DNA of 6,656 nt from Betaproteobacteria bacterium. GTDB taxonomy: Bacteria; Pseudomonadota; Gammaproteobacteria; Tethybacterales; Tethybacteraceae. The stretch spans positions 1 through 6,656 of the forward strand of contig JAPORI010000146.1 in NCBI GenBank assembly GCA_026710225.1, written 5' to 3'. Below are positions 5,582 to 6,656 of the stretch, in pieces (the first letter of the stretch is position 1; each line of letters begins with the position of its first letter). A model generated the notes under the pieces. The model was given only the letters and a program-made list of their open reading frames with translations. It was not told where the DNA came from and searched no databases. Made by a program: the position numbers and the translations under genes.

Positions 5582-6034
5582 CTAGTCAAGCCGATCGATT
5601 TCCTGCTGGATGGCGATGATGTTCAGTTCGTGAATGTTCGAGCGGATGCTGTACTCCTTGGCGACGCGGGCGTTGCGGCGCGCCTGGGGGCCTTCAAGAA
5701 CCTGCTGCACCATTTCCAGCTTGCGGCGCTGCTCGAGCATTTCGTATTCGAGGATCTGGCGGCGGGTCAGATCGCGCTCTTTTTGCACCTTGGCGGTAAC
5801 CCGCGGAAAGTCGCGGCTGTAGGGACGCAGTTTCTTGTTGGCTTTGCTGGCCGGCTTGTCGGCCGCCTTGGCCTTGGGGTTCTTGTCCACCAGCCTGCAT
5901 TTGGCGTTGGCGACCGGTTCGCTGGTCAGCCGGGAAGTGTCGCCGGAGGTGCACCAGTACAAGTCGGCACCAGCCGGCAGCAACGGCGCCAGGCTCGCAA
6001 TGGCTAATGCGGCCACTAGGGCGGGAATTCTCAT
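5582..6034 (-). CDS. secreted DUF4124-like protein with coiled-coil tail
   Basis: A 150-residue protein of unknown function. Residues 1-23 form a signal peptide (hydrophobic run, then PAGA, with likely cleavage after Ala23), so it should be exported to the periplasm. The next segment, starting LYWCTSGDTSRLTSEP with cysteines at 28 and 46, resembles the short N-terminal domain of DUF4124 proteins; the two cysteines could form a disulfide. A lysine/alanine-rich linker (about 51-70) leads to FPRVTAKVQKERDLTRR and a charged, Gln/Glu/Arg-rich helix to the end, very probably coiled coil. That combination is familiar from DUF4124 proteins of beta/gammaproteobacteria. It is the first gene of the minus-strand operon, 36 bp before hisA. 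No functional link to histidine or aromatic synthesis is apparent. The first ATG is the only reasonable start; the next methionine is residue 99. Confidence 0.85.
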   Translation of the reverse strand: MRIPALVAALAIASLAPLLPAGADLYWCTSGDTSRLTSEPVANAKCRLVDKNPKAKAADKPASKANKKLRPYSRDFPRVTAKVQKERDLTRRQILEYEMLEQRRKLEMVQQVLEGPQARRNARVAKEYSIRSNIHELNIIAIQQEIDRLD

Positions 6035-6040
6035 GAATGA

Positions 6041-6077
6041 GATTTTACGCCCGGCGCGGCATGGGCCGGTTAAAATC
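6041..6077. promoter_or_regulatory. dyad-symmetric divergent promoter region (operon / trxB)
   Basis: An imperfect inverted repeat: GATTTTA (6041-6047) mirrors TAAAATC (6071-6077), and CCGGC (6051-5055 side, 6051-6055) mirrors GCCGG (6065-6069). Each outer arm contains TAAAAT, a five-of-six match to the -10 consensus, pointing outward: 6047-6042 toward the DUF4124-hisA-hisC-tyrA-aroA operon and 6071-6076 toward trxB. Neither has a convincing -35. The leftward one would start transcription at about 6035, virtually at the ATG. The region could be a shared divergent promoter, a regulator binding site, or both. Confidence 0.4.
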
Positions 6078-6132
6078 GCTGCGATTGGAATGAATTGGGC
6101 GGCCGACAGTTTGCAAGCAGTCAGTTTTGGCG

Positions 6133-6656
6133 ATGGCTGAAGTCGCGCATCGGCGCCTGATCATAGTCGGTTCCGGGCCGGCCGGCAACACCGCGGCGAT
6201 ATACGCCGCCCGGGCCAATCTGGCGCCGCTGGTAATCCAGGGGATCGAGCCGGGTGGGCAGTTGACCACCACCACTGATGTTGACAACTGGCCGGCCGAC
6301 GCCGACGGCGTCCAGGGCCCTGAACTGATGGAGCGCTTCGATCGTCATGCCCGCCGGTTTGGCTGCGACATAGTCAGCGATCATGTCGAGGAGGTTACCT
6401 TCGGCTCCCCGCATCGCCTGTGCGGCAGCGACAACTATAGTTGTGATGCGCTGATCATCGCGACCGGCGCCTCGGCTCGCTATCTGGGTCTTGCCTCCGA
6501 GCAGCGCTACCGCGGCAAGGGGGTGTCGGCCTGCGCTACCTGCGACGGCTTCTTCTTCCGCAACCGGACGGTTGCGGTGATCGGCGGCGGCAACACCGCG
6601 GTGGAAGAGGCGCTGTTTCTGGCCAACATCTGCGCCCAGGTAATCCTGGTGCATCG
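6133..6656 (+). CDS. trxB: thioredoxin reductase (N-terminal 174 residues, cut by window end)
   Basis: FAD-dependent enzyme that passes electrons from NADPH to thioredoxin in the cytoplasm. The visible 174 residues (of a usual 315-320 or so) show the FAD-binding GSGPAG (13-18), where the next residue is Asn19 rather than the more usual Tyr. They also show GGQLTTTTDVDNWP (41-54), ATGASARYLGL (110-120), the redox-active ACATCDGFF (Cys134 and Cys137), and the start of the NADPH domain at GGGNTAVEEAL (151-161). The start at 6133 is the only ATG before an upstream in-frame stop (6091-6093) and fits the family N-terminus. No good Shine-Dalgarno sequence precedes it. It is divergent from the operon with 98 bp between start codons. 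The reading frame is open to the last base, so the gene continues beyond the window. Confidence 0.97.
   Translation, partial: MAEVAHRRLIIVGSGPAGNTAAIYAARANLAPLVIQGIEPGGQLTTTTDVDNWPADADGVQGPELMERFDRHARRFGCDIVSDHVEEVTFGSPHRLCGSDNYSCDALIIATGASARYLGLASEQRYRGKGVSACATCDGFFFRNRTVAVIGGGNTAVEEALFLANICAQVILVH

Noticed and set aside
6121..6654. 177-codon open frame on the - strand
   Set aside because: It is antisense to trxB, which has an unmistakable CATC active site and FAD and NADPH motifs.

Overview
This window looks like chromosomal DNA from a GC-rich proteobacterium, most likely a gammaproteobacterium (a betaproteobacterium is possible). The evidence is a TrxB with the gammaproteobacterial-style CATC active site, a DUF4124-type periplasmic protein, and a hisC-tyrA-aroA block of the kind found in beta/gammaproteobacterial aromatic supraoperons. 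Shine-Dalgarno sequences are weak or absent in front of nearly every gene. Most genes are coupled by short overlaps, and several may be translated from very short or absent leaders. I cannot name the genus.

Layout. (1) At the left edge is a complete tRNA-Ser(GGA) gene with an encoded CCA, on the + strand. (2) Next to it is a divergent two-gene regulatory pair. The minus-strand gene (about 220-834) encodes a small helix-turn-helix protein resembling the BcepMu gp16 family of phage-associated proteins. The plus-strand gene (860-1558) encodes a CI/C2-like repressor with an XRE-type helix-turn-helix and a LexA/S24 C-terminal domain. They are separated by 25 bp of AT-rich DNA with overlapping divergent promoter elements, beside a cluster of TATG-GGAAA repeats. 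This has the form of a phage lysogeny switch, but no integrase, structural or lysis gene is visible. (3) From 6034 down to 1542 runs a tightly packed minus-strand operon: a secreted DUF4124-like protein, hisA, hisC, tyrA and aroA. The last four overlap by 4, 4 and 8 bp. aroA ends in a 17-bp tail-to-tail overlap with the repressor gene. (4) At the right edge, divergent from the operon, is the first half of trxB (thioredoxin reductase), which runs off the window.

How the genes work together. HisA and HisC carry out two steps of histidine synthesis. HisC-type aminotransferases can also act on aromatic keto acids. TyrA makes 4-hydroxyphenylpyruvate from prephenate, and AroA makes EPSP in the shikimate pathway. 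The operon therefore joins histidine and aromatic amino acid synthesis around HisC. The usual outer members of the aromatic supraoperon (serC, pheA upstream; cmk, rpsA downstream) are absent. hisA and the DUF4124 gene occupy the upstream side, and the phage-type switch occupies the downstream side.

The most unusual parts are the isolated phage-type switch wedged between tRNA-Ser and aroA, with its repeat-rich control region, and the rearranged hisA-hisC-tyrA-aroA operon with an AroA carrying most of the class II motifs. Nothing here amounts to a clearly new defence or mobile system.
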